A stretch of DNA of 58,678 nucleotides from JAULUH01 sp032111745 (GTDB lineage: Bacteria > Chloroflexota > Anaerolineae > JAAEKA01). The stretch is from NCBI GenBank assembly GCA_032111745.1, contig JAULUH010000183.1:1-58678 (forward strand), given 5' to 3'. Both the position numbers and the translations under genes were made by a program. Positions 25,649 through 33,829 of the stretch are shown here, piece by piece; within the stretch, counting starts at the first letter, position 1; every line of letters begins with the position of its first letter. The notes under the pieces were generated by a model. It was not told where the DNA came from and made no database searches. It saw only the letters and a list, made by a program, of their open reading frames with translations.

Positions 25649-27511
25649 CTAGGCCAGCCGCAGGCGGCGGATGGCCTCCGGCAGGCGGGCCAAAAGGTCG
25701 CCGGCCACTGTTCCGGCGTCGCCGATATCCTGGCGAGCCAGCTCGCCGGCCAGGCCGTGGAGGTAGCCGCCCAACACGGCGCCTTCGAAGGGTGGCAGGC
25801 CCTGGGCGAGCAGGCCGATGATGGCGCCGGCCAACACGTCACCGCTGCCAGCAGTGGCCAGAGCCGGGTTGGCGAAGGGCAGGACGGCCATGCGGCCGTC
25901 GGGCGCGGCCACGACAGTATTGGCCCCTTTGAGCAGGAGGACTGCGTTCCACTCAGCCGCCTTATCGCGAGCCAAACCAAGGCGATCGGCCGCTACGTCG
26001 CCCGTCGAGCAGCCGCACAGGCGGGCCATCTCTCCTGGATGAGGGGTGAGGACGGCGTGGGGTGGCAGGTGCTGGGACCAATCGTCGACCTGGGCCAGGG
26101 CGTTCAGTGCGTCGGCGTCGATCACCAATGGCAGCCGGCGCACTGCTTCGGGGTCGAACGCGGGAGCCCCCCCCCGGCGCCGGGCCAGAAAGCCTGTGGT
26201 TGGCCCGGAGTCTTCCGCTGAACTATCTTCGCCCGGCTCCGGGCTTGACGCCGGGCCAGTGGCTGCGGCCTCGGCGGCCTTGCCAGCGCGGAAACCCACC
26301 GCCCCCCGCCGCGATTCGCCAACCCCCAGCAGGCGATGGACGAACTGGACGGCCTCCTTCTCCTGGGTCAGCCCAGGCCCCACCAGCAGCGCCGCGTAGT
26401 CGCCCGCCTTTTCGATCAAGGGCCTGGTCGCCTCCGGGCCGAGAACACCTAGCTGCTCGGGCAGCAGCAGCCAGGTAGCCTCGACCAGGCCGGCCGCCAC
26501 GATGGGGTGTATGGAGGGGATCACGCCCATGGTCACCAGGCCGGCCCCAGCACGGTAGGCAGCCGCGCCGGCCAGGTGCGCAGCACCGGTGTAGTTGACC
26601 GAGCCGGCGACGATGAGAGCTTTGCCAAAGGTACCCTTGTGCGCGTCGGGCGGCCGCTCGGGCAGCAGCTGTGCGGCGAAGGCCGGGGTCACCAACCAGA
26701 CCGGGACCTCGTCCGCCAGGCTCGGGTCGGTGCCGATGTCGGCCACCTCCAGATGACCACAGGCTGTTGGCCCATCGGCCATGAAATGGCCGACCTTGGG
26801 GTTGGCGAAGGTGACCGTGAGGTCGGCCCACAGCGCGGCCGGATCGAGTTCGCCGGTGTCACAGTTTAGGCCGCTGGGGCAATCCACGGCAATGACCTGC
26901 GGCAGTCGGGGAGCCTGGTAGGGGGGCATGAGCAGGAAGTCGAAATCAGCCACGGGGTGCAGGGCTCCGGCGGCAGCCTGAGACGTGGCTGGCTCGGCCG
27001 GCTCTTCATCGGTCTCGGCCTCCGCCTCTTCCTCCTGCCGCCGGGCCATACCCTGGCGAACGGCCGCCAGGAACTCGGCCAGGCTGCCGCCGATGGGGCG
27101 GGAAACGCCGGTGCCGAGCAAGGCATCGACGATCACATCGGCCTCCAGCAGCAGGTCGCCCAGTTGTTCAAACTGGGTATCGTCCTCGGCATGCGCTATG
27201 GGCAGCTTCAGGCGGCGCACGGCCTCGTAGTTGGAGTCGTCCTTGGGGTCACGCTTCCAGCAATAGATGGCGACCGGCCGGCGGGGCTCCCACTGGTGCA
27301 GGTAACGTGCCGCCACCAGGCCATCTCCCCCATTGTTGCCGGGCCCGGCTAACACCAGAACCCCACCCACACTATCCCAGGGCTCCATATGGCGCAAGAC
27401 CGCGGCCGCCACCGCCCGGCCAGCCAATTCCATCATAGCATCGTAGCTGTGGCCGGCGCGGTCAGAGGCCTGCTCAATGGCGACCATTTGGGAGACGGTG
27501 ACGATTTTCAT
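25649..27511 (-). CDS. nnr: Bifunctional NAD(P)H-hydrate epimerase / ADP-dependent dehydratase
   Basis: A 620-residue metabolite-repair enzyme that restores damaged NADHX and NADPHX. The N-terminal YjeF_N epimerase (about 1-270) has MVAIEQASDRAGHSYDAMMELAGRAVA, LAGPGNNGGDGLVAARYL and DCPSGLNCDTGE. The C-terminal YjeF_C dehydratase (about 285-620) has HKGTFGKALIVAGS, LTPHPGEMARL, LLLKGANTVVAAPDG and NPALATAGSGDVLAGAI. Two insertions are unusual: an acidic one at about 153-190 and a low-complexity linker at about 390-440. Family members are usually about 500 residues, and the insertions account for the excess. Confidence 0.94.
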   Translation of the reverse strand: MKIVTVSQMVAIEQASDRAGHSYDAMMELAGRAVAAAVLRHMEPWDSVGGVLVLAGPGNNGGDGLVAARYLHQWEPRRPVAIYCWKRDPKDDSNYEAVRRLKLPIAHAEDDTQFEQLGDLLLEADVIVDALLGTGVSRPIGGSLAEFLAAVRQGMARRQEEEAEAETDEEPAEPATSQAAAGALHPVADFDFLLMPPYQAPRLPQVIAVDCPSGLNCDTGELDPAALWADLTVTFANPKVGHFMADGPTACGHLEVADIGTDPSLADEVPVWLVTPAFAAQLLPERPPDAHKGTFGKALIVAGSVNYTGAAHLAGAAAYRAGAGLVTMGVIPSIHPIVAAGLVEATWLLLPEQLGVLGPEATRPLIEKAGDYAALLVGPGLTQEKEAVQFVHRLLGVGESRRGAVGFRAGKAAEAAATGPASSPEPGEDSSAEDSGPTTGFLARRRGGAPAFDPEAVRRLPLVIDADALNALAQVDDWSQHLPPHAVLTPHPGEMARLCGCSTGDVAADRLGLARDKAAEWNAVLLLKGANTVVAAPDGRMAVLPFANPALATAGSGDVLAGAIIGLLAQGLPPFEGAVLGGYLHGLAGELARQDIGDAGTVAGDLLARLPEAIRRLRLA

Positions 27512-27546
27512 GGGCGGGGTGTGCGGCCGGCAGTGGTGGGGTGGAG

Positions 27547-28203
27547 TTACCCTGCGGGCTTCGCCCTCCTGGTCGCCACCAGGGCCCAGGCCAGGAGGAT
27601 CATGAGAGCCAAGCAGGTAGCCATGATGCCGACGTAGTAAAGCTGGATAGCGTTGGAGGTGGAGTCGCCAATGGGATTGAGCGGGTGGCGCAGGACGCCG
27701 GTACCGATATCCATGATGAGGACAGCTACGCCGAGCAAAAGGTTAGCTAGGGCGCTAAGGCGATGGTCGTTCAGGAGGTGGCGCACGACCACGACGATCA
27801 GGCCGACTCCGATAATCTGTAGACTCATGCGGGTGCGGGGCTCGTCGAAGGCGATCCACATGCCCCAGGTGGCGCGCGTGGGGATGACGCTGAGCACGAA
27901 ATGGGCCACGAAGAAGACCAAGCCGGCAATCTGGATGGCGTTGGACCAGGCCAGCAGGGAGGGCGAGGGCCGTAGGAGATAGAGCAGGCCGAGGGCACCG
28001 GCGATCATCAGCCCCAGCATGCCGACGCGGGCCAGAGCGCCATGGAGGTAGATTACCTTGATCAGGTTGCCTAACTGGCGCTCGGCGGGCGCCAGGAATA
28101 AGAGAAGGGCCAGCAGGGCGATGAGCAGGAGCGCCCCGATGAGTGCCCGCTGCGGGGTGAGGAAGCGCGACGGGGTGGTAATGGCAGTGGTTGGGGTAGA
28201 CAC
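27547..28203 (-). CDS. CcmC/CcsA-like membrane protein (divergent cytochrome c biogenesis family)
   Basis: About 218 residues with six hydrophobic segments. The first loop has APAERQLGNLIKVIYLHGALA, recalling the Q-G-x-x-x-x-I-x-Y-x-H-V-P region of CcmC. The central motif TRATWGMWIAFDEPRTRMS looks like a decayed version of the haem-binding W-G-x-W-W-x-W-D-x-R-x-T motif. The missing tryptophans make haem handling doubtful. The start is GTG 28203, because a strong -10 box lies only six bases upstream and would not fit an upstream TTG start. It heads the operon that includes nnr. Confidence 0.55.
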   Translation of the reverse strand: MSTPTTAITTPSRFLTPQRALIGALLLIALLALLLFLAPAERQLGNLIKVIYLHGALARVGMLGLMIAGALGLLYLLRPSPSLLAWSNAIQIAGLVFFVAHFVLSVIPTRATWGMWIAFDEPRTRMSLQIIGVGLIVVVVRHLLNDHRLSALANLLLGVAVLIMDIGTGVLRHPLNPIGDSTSNAIQLYYVGIMATCLALMILLAWALVATRRAKPAG

Positions 28204-28209
28204 GCTGCG

Positions 28210-28239
28210 AGTATACCACACGGCAGGGAACGTTGGCAA
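28210..28239 (-). promoter_or_regulatory. Promoter for the CcmC-like/nnr operon, apparently leaderless
   Basis: On the minus strand, TTGCCA (28234-28239), 18 bases, TATACT (28210-28215). The GTG start lies six bases past the -10 box, so the transcript would begin at or within a base or two of the start codon. Confidence 0.6.
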
Positions 28240-28340
28240 AGCATACGGCAGTCAAGGGCGATGATGGCTGAGATTGCTTCGCCGTAGATCATGACGGCAG
28301 ACCATTCATGTCTGGTCTGGCCGCTCTGGTCCTATTTCTG

Positions 28341-28410
28341 CTCTGCGCCCTTTGCGTCCTCTGCGGTTCACTTCCGGAGTCCGTGTTCGTCCGTGATCGT
28401 CCGTGCTCCG
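28341..28410 (+). repeat. Intergenic short-period repeats
   Basis: Two adjacent periodic tracts occur in the 400-base gap between divergent genes. CTCTGCGCC, CTTTGCGTC and CTCTGCGGT form a 9-base series at 28341-28367. Three 10-base units of GTCCGTGnTC lie at 28379-28408. I recognise such CTCTGCG and TCCGTG tracts as intergenic repeats found in many GC-rich environmental genomes. Their function is unknown. The rest of the gap up to the promoter at 28465 holds nothing I can name. Confidence 0.55.
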
Positions 28411-28464
28411 ATCCGCCCGATCACAGCCTCACGCCGCAACTCCTCAGAAGTCCTGAGTGGTGGC

Positions 28465-28493
28465 TTGACCGGTGCCCCGGCGTGGGCTATACT
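28465..28493 (+). promoter_or_regulatory. Promoter for the phosphorylase-like unknown gene
   Basis: TTGACC (28465-28470), 17 bases, TATACT (28488-28493), five of six matches in each box. Transcription should start near 28500, giving a leader of about 100 bases. A 40-codon frame from ATG 28501 fills that leader and ends 20 bases inside the main gene. Confidence 0.65.
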
Positions 28494-28603
28494 GGCGGTT
28501 ATGGATGGGGGCCGGGATTTTCGTAGCCGGCCACCTTGCTTTCGTGCATACCTACTCATTCCGTATCGCGTGATGCCCCTACCAGCGCTTTGCGCTACTG
28601 ACC

Positions 28604-30325
28604 ATGTTACGCACGGTTCCTGAAACAATTAACGAGGAAGTCGACCTCTACATCCGCACCTATTATTCGCTGCTGCGCAGCACGGGGGCCATTCGCGTGC
28701 GCTCGCTGGAGGAGACCCATGCGGCCATTGGCGCCAGCCTGCACCCCCAGGCGGACGACCCCGAGCCAGACATCTCGGCCTTCACCTATGCTGCGGCGCG
28801 GCTGCCGGTGCACATCAACTGGGTGGACCTGGTGCTGCTGGGCCAGTCTGACGAGGTCTTCATGCGGCGGGGCAACGTGGACATCTCTCGCTGGGAGCGG
28901 GTCTATGCCGCAGCACGGCGGCGCAAGATGTTTTACGATGGGGAGGCGACGCTGGCCTGCTATATCTCCAGCGTCAGCGACATCGACGACCTGATCCCGA
29001 TCCTGACGGCCTGGCAGATCGAGTGGAACAAGCTGCACCGGCGCTTTTCCGGGTCGGACACGGCAGCGCGGCTGCTCACGGCTATGGAGGAAGGAACGCT
29101 AACTGAGGCAGACCTGGAGGATATTCGCCAGGAGCTGGGGCTGGGGGAGGAGGATTTCCAGCGCCTGTGCCGGGCCTGGCGCGACGACCTGGCGGGCAGT
29201 TTCCTGTGCCTGGCCACGCGACGGGCCGACCTGAGCCTCAACCTGCTGGCCGGTTCGGTGGCGGACTACCGGCAGGCGGTGCAGGCCTGGTGGAGCAGCG
29301 TGGTAGAACAGGCCGGCCTGGGGCCGTTGCACGACCGGTCGATCTACTTTGTCTCCAGCAACCCCCATTCCCTGCCTAACCTGCTCAGCGGGTACTCGCG
29401 CCAGGTCCAGTCCAGAATCCTGGAGTTCGTCAGGGACCATAATCCAGAGAACTTGTGGGAGGAGTGGCAGCGGATCAAGGCGGAAGGCAGCGAGGGGGAG
29501 CGAGAGAACCTGCTCTATTACGTACAGCGAGCGTTCCTGCGGCACGACAGGCAACGGCTCGACGAGTGGTCGCAGCGAGAGCGGCAAATAGGCATCCACC
29601 GCATCGACAATCCCAGCTACCTGGACGTAGGGGTGCAAATCATCGAGCTGGGCAAGCTCGATCCACTGCAGTTCGACACGCGGCTGCGGATGCCAGGGCT
29701 CAAGGCACTGCCCGGCAGCCGGGCCCTGATCATCAACATCGACTACCCTCTGGGCATGGCGGCCTACCTTCTGTTCAGCCAGATCTCGTCCAACGTTCCG
29801 GACATCCTGGGGGTGTACATCATGGGCAAGGCCGCCACCCTGAACGGGCGAGTAGGCGACGTGCTGATCCCCAACGTGGTCTACGACGAGCACTCCAAGA
29901 ACACATTCCTGTTCAAGAACTCGTTTGAGGCCGCGGACGTGGCGGCGCACCTGCGCCATGGAACCGTGTTCGACAACCAGAAGTCGGTGACGGTGCGGGG
30001 CACCTTCCTGCAGAACCGGCAGTTCATGGCGGTGTTCTACCGGGAGGGCTACACCGACATCGAGATGGAGGCGGGCCCCTATCTCAGTAGCATCTACGAG
30101 GACATCTATCCTCAGCGCTACCCCATCAACGAGATCGTCAACCTGTTCATCAATGCGCCCTATGATATCGGCATCCTGCACTATGTATCGGATACCCCCT
30201 ACAGCCGGCGGCAGAGCCTGTTGAGCAAGAGCCTAAGCTATTTTGGTGTCGACGCCACCTATGCCAGCAGCGTGGCCATCTTGCGCCGGATCCTGCAGGT
30301 GGAAATGGCGCGGCTGGACGAGTGA
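28604..30325 (+). CDS. Uncharacterised protein with nucleoside-phosphorylase-like C-terminal half
   Basis: A 573-residue soluble protein. The N-terminal 180 residues (INEEVDLYIRTYYSLLRSTGAIRVRSLEETH, SLHPQADDPEPDISAFTYAAARLP, SDIDDLIPILTAWQIEWNKLH) form a conserved block I associate with an uncharacterised family (DUF6909-like, from memory). The C-terminal half (about 375-570) has elements of the nucleoside phosphorylase fold: GVYIMGKAATLNGRVGDVLIPNVVYDE, like the G-x-A-G-x-L...G-D-x-x-I-P motif, and DIEMEAGPYLSSIYE, like the M-E-x-x-A motif that holds ribose. It might act on a nucleotide or ADP-ribose-type ligand; that is inference. There is no clear ribosome site at ATG 28604. Confidence 0.65.
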   Translation: MLRTVPETINEEVDLYIRTYYSLLRSTGAIRVRSLEETHAAIGASLHPQADDPEPDISAFTYAAARLPVHINWVDLVLLGQSDEVFMRRGNVDISRWERVYAAARRRKMFYDGEATLACYISSVSDIDDLIPILTAWQIEWNKLHRRFSGSDTAARLLTAMEEGTLTEADLEDIRQELGLGEEDFQRLCRAWRDDLAGSFLCLATRRADLSLNLLAGSVADYRQAVQAWWSSVVEQAGLGPLHDRSIYFVSSNPHSLPNLLSGYSRQVQSRILEFVRDHNPENLWEEWQRIKAEGSEGERENLLYYVQRAFLRHDRQRLDEWSQRERQIGIHRIDNPSYLDVGVQIIELGKLDPLQFDTRLRMPGLKALPGSRALIINIDYPLGMAAYLLFSQISSNVPDILGVYIMGKAATLNGRVGDVLIPNVVYDEHSKNTFLFKNSFEAADVAAHLRHGTVFDNQKSVTVRGTFLQNRQFMAVFYREGYTDIEMEAGPYLSSIYEDIYPQRYPINEIVNLFINAPYDIGILHYVSDTPYSRRQSLLSKSLSYFGVDATYASSVAILRRILQVEMARLDE

Positions 30326-30390
30326 AGCAAGCCCCGGAGGGCCCCAGGAACTGCGGTGACTTCACATAGCACACAGAGAGGCCCTCGGTT

Positions 30391-32859
30391 GTGGCCATGG
30401 CTGGGCTGATGCTTGGGGCTTTCCTACTTTGGTTGGCAGCTTACCTGCTGGCGCACTGGTTGCATAACCGTGGCCGGCCCGATTGGCAGCGGGATGTGCT
30501 GGCGGCCGGAATCCTGACCCTGGCCTGTGCAGGCTATTTCTGGCGAATCCTGTGGGGGGGCGCCACCATGCCGGCGGACGGGGGCGACCTGATCTCCTTC
30601 CTCTACCCGACCTATCGCTTCGCGGCCGATAGCTTGCGCGCTGGGGAGTGGCCCCTGTGGAACCCGCACCTTTACGGCGGCGCGCCGCACGTGGCCGACA
30701 TCCAGGCCGGATTCCTGTACCCCGCCAACCTGTTTCTGTTCCTGGTGGCACCCAACTTTGGTGCACCGGCCATGAGCCTGCTCAGCGTCGTGCACTTCTG
30801 GTGGGCTGGACTGGGCATGTACGCCTTCGTGCGCAGCCTGCGCTGGGGCGAGGGAGGCGCTGAGGCTGCGGGCCGGCCGGCAGCCCTGGCAGCGGGGATC
30901 GCGTTCGCGTTTTCCGATCCCTTCTTCGTGCACTTTGGCAACCTGAACTACATTGCCGTCGCCAGCTGGCTGCCCTGGGTGATGACCTGCTTGGTCCGTG
31001 CCCTGGATGGCCGTCGGGCCGGAACCGGGGGCGAACGGTCGCCTCTTGGGGGCCTGGGATGGGCAGCCGCCGGTGGGCTGCTGCTAGGGGTGGGAACCCT
31101 GGCCGGTCACATCCAGGCCACGCTGTTCATCGGGCTGACCACCGTGTTGTACGGCGCGTTCTGGCTGTGGTTCGAGGCCCGGGAGCAGGGGCGAGCTGGG
31201 GCTGCGACGATCCGGCTGCTGGTTATCCTGGCAGTGCTGGCCGGCGTGGGGCTGCTAATCGCGGCGCCGGTGCTGTTGCCTACCCTGCAGTTGACCCAGT
31301 ACACGGCCCGGGCCGGGTGGCGCTACCAGGAGACGGTGGGCTACTCACTGGCGCCGGCCCAGTGGATCGGCTTTCTGGTTCCGGGCTTCTTCGGCAGAGG
31401 GCCGCAGCTACACTGGGGATTGTGGCCGCGGGTGGAGGTAGGGTACCTGGGCATCCTGCCCCTGGTGCTGGCTGCGCTGGCCGTGCTGGCCCGCCGCGAC
31501 CGGCTGGTCTGGACCCTGGCAGGCGTGGCTGCGGCTAGCTTCGTGCTGGCCATGGGCATCTACAGCGTCCCCCATGGCTGGCTGAGCCTCTTGCCCGGCT
31601 TCGACCTGCTGCGAGCGCCGGCGCGGCTGGTGCTGGTGGTGGACTTCAGCCTGGCCGCCCTGGCCGGGCTGGGCCTGCAGGTGCTGATGAGCCCCTTTGG
31701 CGACGGTGAGGCCTGGAAGGCGCTCAGCCGGCTCAACGCGGGCCTGGGCTGGGCTAGCAAGGCGGTGCTGGCCGTGGTTGTGCCCCTGACCTTTGCGGCG
31801 CTGCTGCTGGCCCAGGACAGGGATCCGGCGGTCTACCTGCGGATCGGGGTGGCCGCCATCGCCATCATGCTGTTCGTGGGGTTTCTGCTGGCCAGCTGGG
31901 GCCTGATCGCCGCCCGGCGGTCCGGCCTGGCGCAGCCGGGGACGGTGGCCGTGCTGGCCATCGTGTTGATCTTCCTGGACCTGGCCAGCACGGGGGCCTA
32001 CAATGACTTGAGCGAGCAGGACCCGACGGTAGGCTTCCAGCATCCTGGGATCATCGCCTTCCTCGATGCCCAGGATGGACCCTTCCGCATCGACGCGCGC
32101 ACGGACATCGAGCAGCTGTGGCAACCGAATACGGCGCTGCTGGTGGGCCTGGACGACGTGTGGGGCCTGGTGAACCCCTCGCTGTTGGGCTATTACGAGC
32201 GCTACTGGGAGGGCATGGGCAGCCGGTCGACGCGGCTGTACGATTTCCTCAACGCGGCATACCTGATTGGCCGCAAGGACGTTGAGCTGGATTGGTCCAA
32301 GTACGAGCTGGCCTTTGACGGCGACCCGGATCTGAACGTGTACCGAAACCGAGAGGCGCTGCCGCGAGCCATGATCGTGCACCAGGCGCAGGTGCTGGCG
32401 GGACCGGAGGCAGAGCAGGAGGCATGGTTGGCGGTGCAGGCGCCGGGCTTCGACCCGGCCAGCACCGTGGTGATCGAGGGGCAGGGTGGGAAACTGCCTG
32501 CGGCCTCACCGGCGGTGGGCGCAGAAGGGGCGCGATGGATCGAGCGCGGTAACCAGGAAATCGACCTGGAGGTGACGGTATCGGCTCCGGGCTACCTGGT
32601 GTTGAGCGAGATATGGTACCCAGGGTGGCGGGCCGAGACCGAGAGGGACGGCCTGATTGAGAGCCGGCCGGTGCTGCGCGCCAACAGCGCGTTTCGAGCG
32701 GTGCCCCTGGAGCAGCCGGGAACCTACACGGTGCGGCTATGGTTTGAGCCGACAGGTTGGCGCTGGGGATGGGTATTGGCGGTTGCCGGGTTGGTAATGC
32801 TGGGTGCGCTGGTAGGCTGGTCCTGGTGGCGAGGACGCAGCAAGGCCGCCACGCGTTAG
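30391..32859 (+). CDS. YfhO-family-like polytopic membrane protein
   Basis: An 822-residue membrane protein with roughly a dozen hydrophobic segments, followed by a large extracytoplasmic C-terminal domain and a final TM helix. The first loop has GGDLISFLYPTYRFAADSLRAGEWPLWNPHLYGGAPHVADIQAGFLYP, a hallmark of YfhO-like proteins. The C-terminal YLVLSEIWYPGWRAETERDG and FRAVPLEQPGTYTVRLWFEP are also typical. YfhO proteins are linked to glycosylation of lipoteichoic acid or other surface polymers in Firmicutes; the role here is unknown. The start may be the GTG at 30391 or the ATG at 30397. It follows the previous gene by 65 bases and may share its transcript. Confidence 0.75.
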   Translation: MAMAGLMLGAFLLWLAAYLLAHWLHNRGRPDWQRDVLAAGILTLACAGYFWRILWGGATMPADGGDLISFLYPTYRFAADSLRAGEWPLWNPHLYGGAPHVADIQAGFLYPANLFLFLVAPNFGAPAMSLLSVVHFWWAGLGMYAFVRSLRWGEGGAEAAGRPAALAAGIAFAFSDPFFVHFGNLNYIAVASWLPWVMTCLVRALDGRRAGTGGERSPLGGLGWAAAGGLLLGVGTLAGHIQATLFIGLTTVLYGAFWLWFEAREQGRAGAATIRLLVILAVLAGVGLLIAAPVLLPTLQLTQYTARAGWRYQETVGYSLAPAQWIGFLVPGFFGRGPQLHWGLWPRVEVGYLGILPLVLAALAVLARRDRLVWTLAGVAAASFVLAMGIYSVPHGWLSLLPGFDLLRAPARLVLVVDFSLAALAGLGLQVLMSPFGDGEAWKALSRLNAGLGWASKAVLAVVVPLTFAALLLAQDRDPAVYLRIGVAAIAIMLFVGFLLASWGLIAARRSGLAQPGTVAVLAIVLIFLDLASTGAYNDLSEQDPTVGFQHPGIIAFLDAQDGPFRIDARTDIEQLWQPNTALLVGLDDVWGLVNPSLLGYYERYWEGMGSRSTRLYDFLNAAYLIGRKDVELDWSKYELAFDGDPDLNVYRNREALPRAMIVHQAQVLAGPEAEQEAWLAVQAPGFDPASTVVIEGQGGKLPAASPAVGAEGARWIERGNQEIDLEVTVSAPGYLVLSEIWYPGWRAETERDGLIESRPVLRANSAFRAVPLEQPGTYTVRLWFEPTGWRWGWVLAVAGLVMLGALVGWSWWRGRSKAATR

Positions 32860-32881
32860 AGACGCCCGGATGAGGCGTCTC
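32859..32881 (+). terminator. Hairpin between convergent genes
   Basis: GAGACGCC (32859-32866) pairs perfectly with GGCGTCTC (32874-32881) across a 7-base loop, beginning at the last base of the upstream stop codon. No T-run follows on either strand, so it may stabilise ends or stop polymerase only weakly. It could serve the cytochrome operon from the other side. Confidence 0.5.
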
Positions 32882-32920
32882 CTCGGCTAGCAGAGATTCT
32901 TGGGGGTCCGGGCGTTGATG

Positions 32921-33751
32921 CTAAGTAGTGCCGCGACCGGAGAACTGCATAATCAAGGCAATGACGACCACCACGACGATGATGGTCAGAAGTACCAGGA
33001 GCCACCAGGGGAGCCCGCCCGAGGTTGCCTGAGCCGTGGGGGCCGGGGTAGCGGTGGCCTGGGGCGCCGTGGCGGCCAGGGTGACGATGTAAGCCGAGAT
33101 ATCGTCGATCTCTTGCTCGGCAAGCGGGCCGCCCTTGGCCTGGCTCCAGGCCGGCATGGCCGTGCCGGTGATGCCATCGGAGACCGTAGCGCGCACGAAC
33201 TGCTGGGGGTTGAAGCTGGCGAAGGCCTTGTTCAGGTTGGCACCTACCAGGCCCTGGCCGCGCTCGCCGTGGCACATGGCGCAGTTCTCGACGAATAGCG
33301 CCCGGCCGTGGCCTGGGTCACCGGTGGCGCCCGGCACCGTGGGCACAGGGGTGACGGGTAATGGTGTTGCGGTGGGCGCCATGGGGCTGCGCCCGCCGCT
33401 GAGGCTGGTCACGAAGGCCACGACGTCTTCGATCTCCTGGTCGTCCAGGGGGCCGCCATGCTGCTGGCTCCAGGCGGGCATGGTAGAGCCGGGTATGCCC
33501 TGTTCGATGGTCGCGCGGGCGAAGGCCTCCGGATCGATGGCCGGGAAGGCGCCGGATAGGTTTGCGCCGATCCGGCCCTGGCCCTCAGATCCGTGGCAGA
33601 CCGCGCAGTTGGCATCGTAGATCTGAGATCCTCGGGTGATGTCACCCTCCTGCGCGCTGACCCCGGCGGCCAGCGCCAGCAGCACAAGCAACAAAGCCAC
33701 CAGGATGCCTGCCCTGAGGACCAGGCGGGCGCGTGGGGTAATCCCGGGCAT
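32921..33751 (-). CDS. Membrane-anchored dihaem cytochrome c of the bc complex
   Basis: A 276-residue exported cytochrome. It has a signal peptide (about 1-34, ending VSAQEG) and two haem sites, CAVCH (49-53) and CAMCH (157-161). Each is followed by a T/A-M-P-A-W-S motif whose Met is the probable sixth ligand. A Pro/Thr-rich linker joins the domains, and a C-terminal TM anchor (about 245-268) ends the protein. The two haem domains are clearly homologous and arose by internal duplication. Last gene of the Rieske/cytochrome b operon. It is likely to carry electrons from the complex to an oxidase or soluble carrier, much as QcrC does in actinobacteria. Confidence 0.9.
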   Translation of the reverse strand: MPGITPRARLVLRAGILVALLLVLLALAAGVSAQEGDITRGSQIYDANCAVCHGSEGQGRIGANLSGAFPAIDPEAFARATIEQGIPGSTMPAWSQQHGGPLDDQEIEDVVAFVTSLSGGRSPMAPTATPLPVTPVPTVPGATGDPGHGRALFVENCAMCHGERGQGLVGANLNKAFASFNPQQFVRATVSDGITGTAMPAWSQAKGGPLAEQEIDDISAYIVTLAATAPQATATPAPTAQATSGGLPWWLLVLLTIIVVVVVIALIMQFSGRGTT

Positions 33752-33829
33752 AGGCTGCCTCCTTGAGGCGGTCCGAAGCGCTGGCCGGGCAGACAGGCCA
33801 CCCGGCCATATGAGTCTCTTGAGAGGTCG

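Noticed and set aside
28237..28239. TTG start of the CcmC-like gene
   Set aside because: This codon is part of the -35 box of the best promoter, so it cannot be in the transcript.
30150..30766. Minus-strand frames around the start of the YfhO-like gene
   Set aside because: They are reversed frames of two well-supported plus-strand genes and carry no motif.
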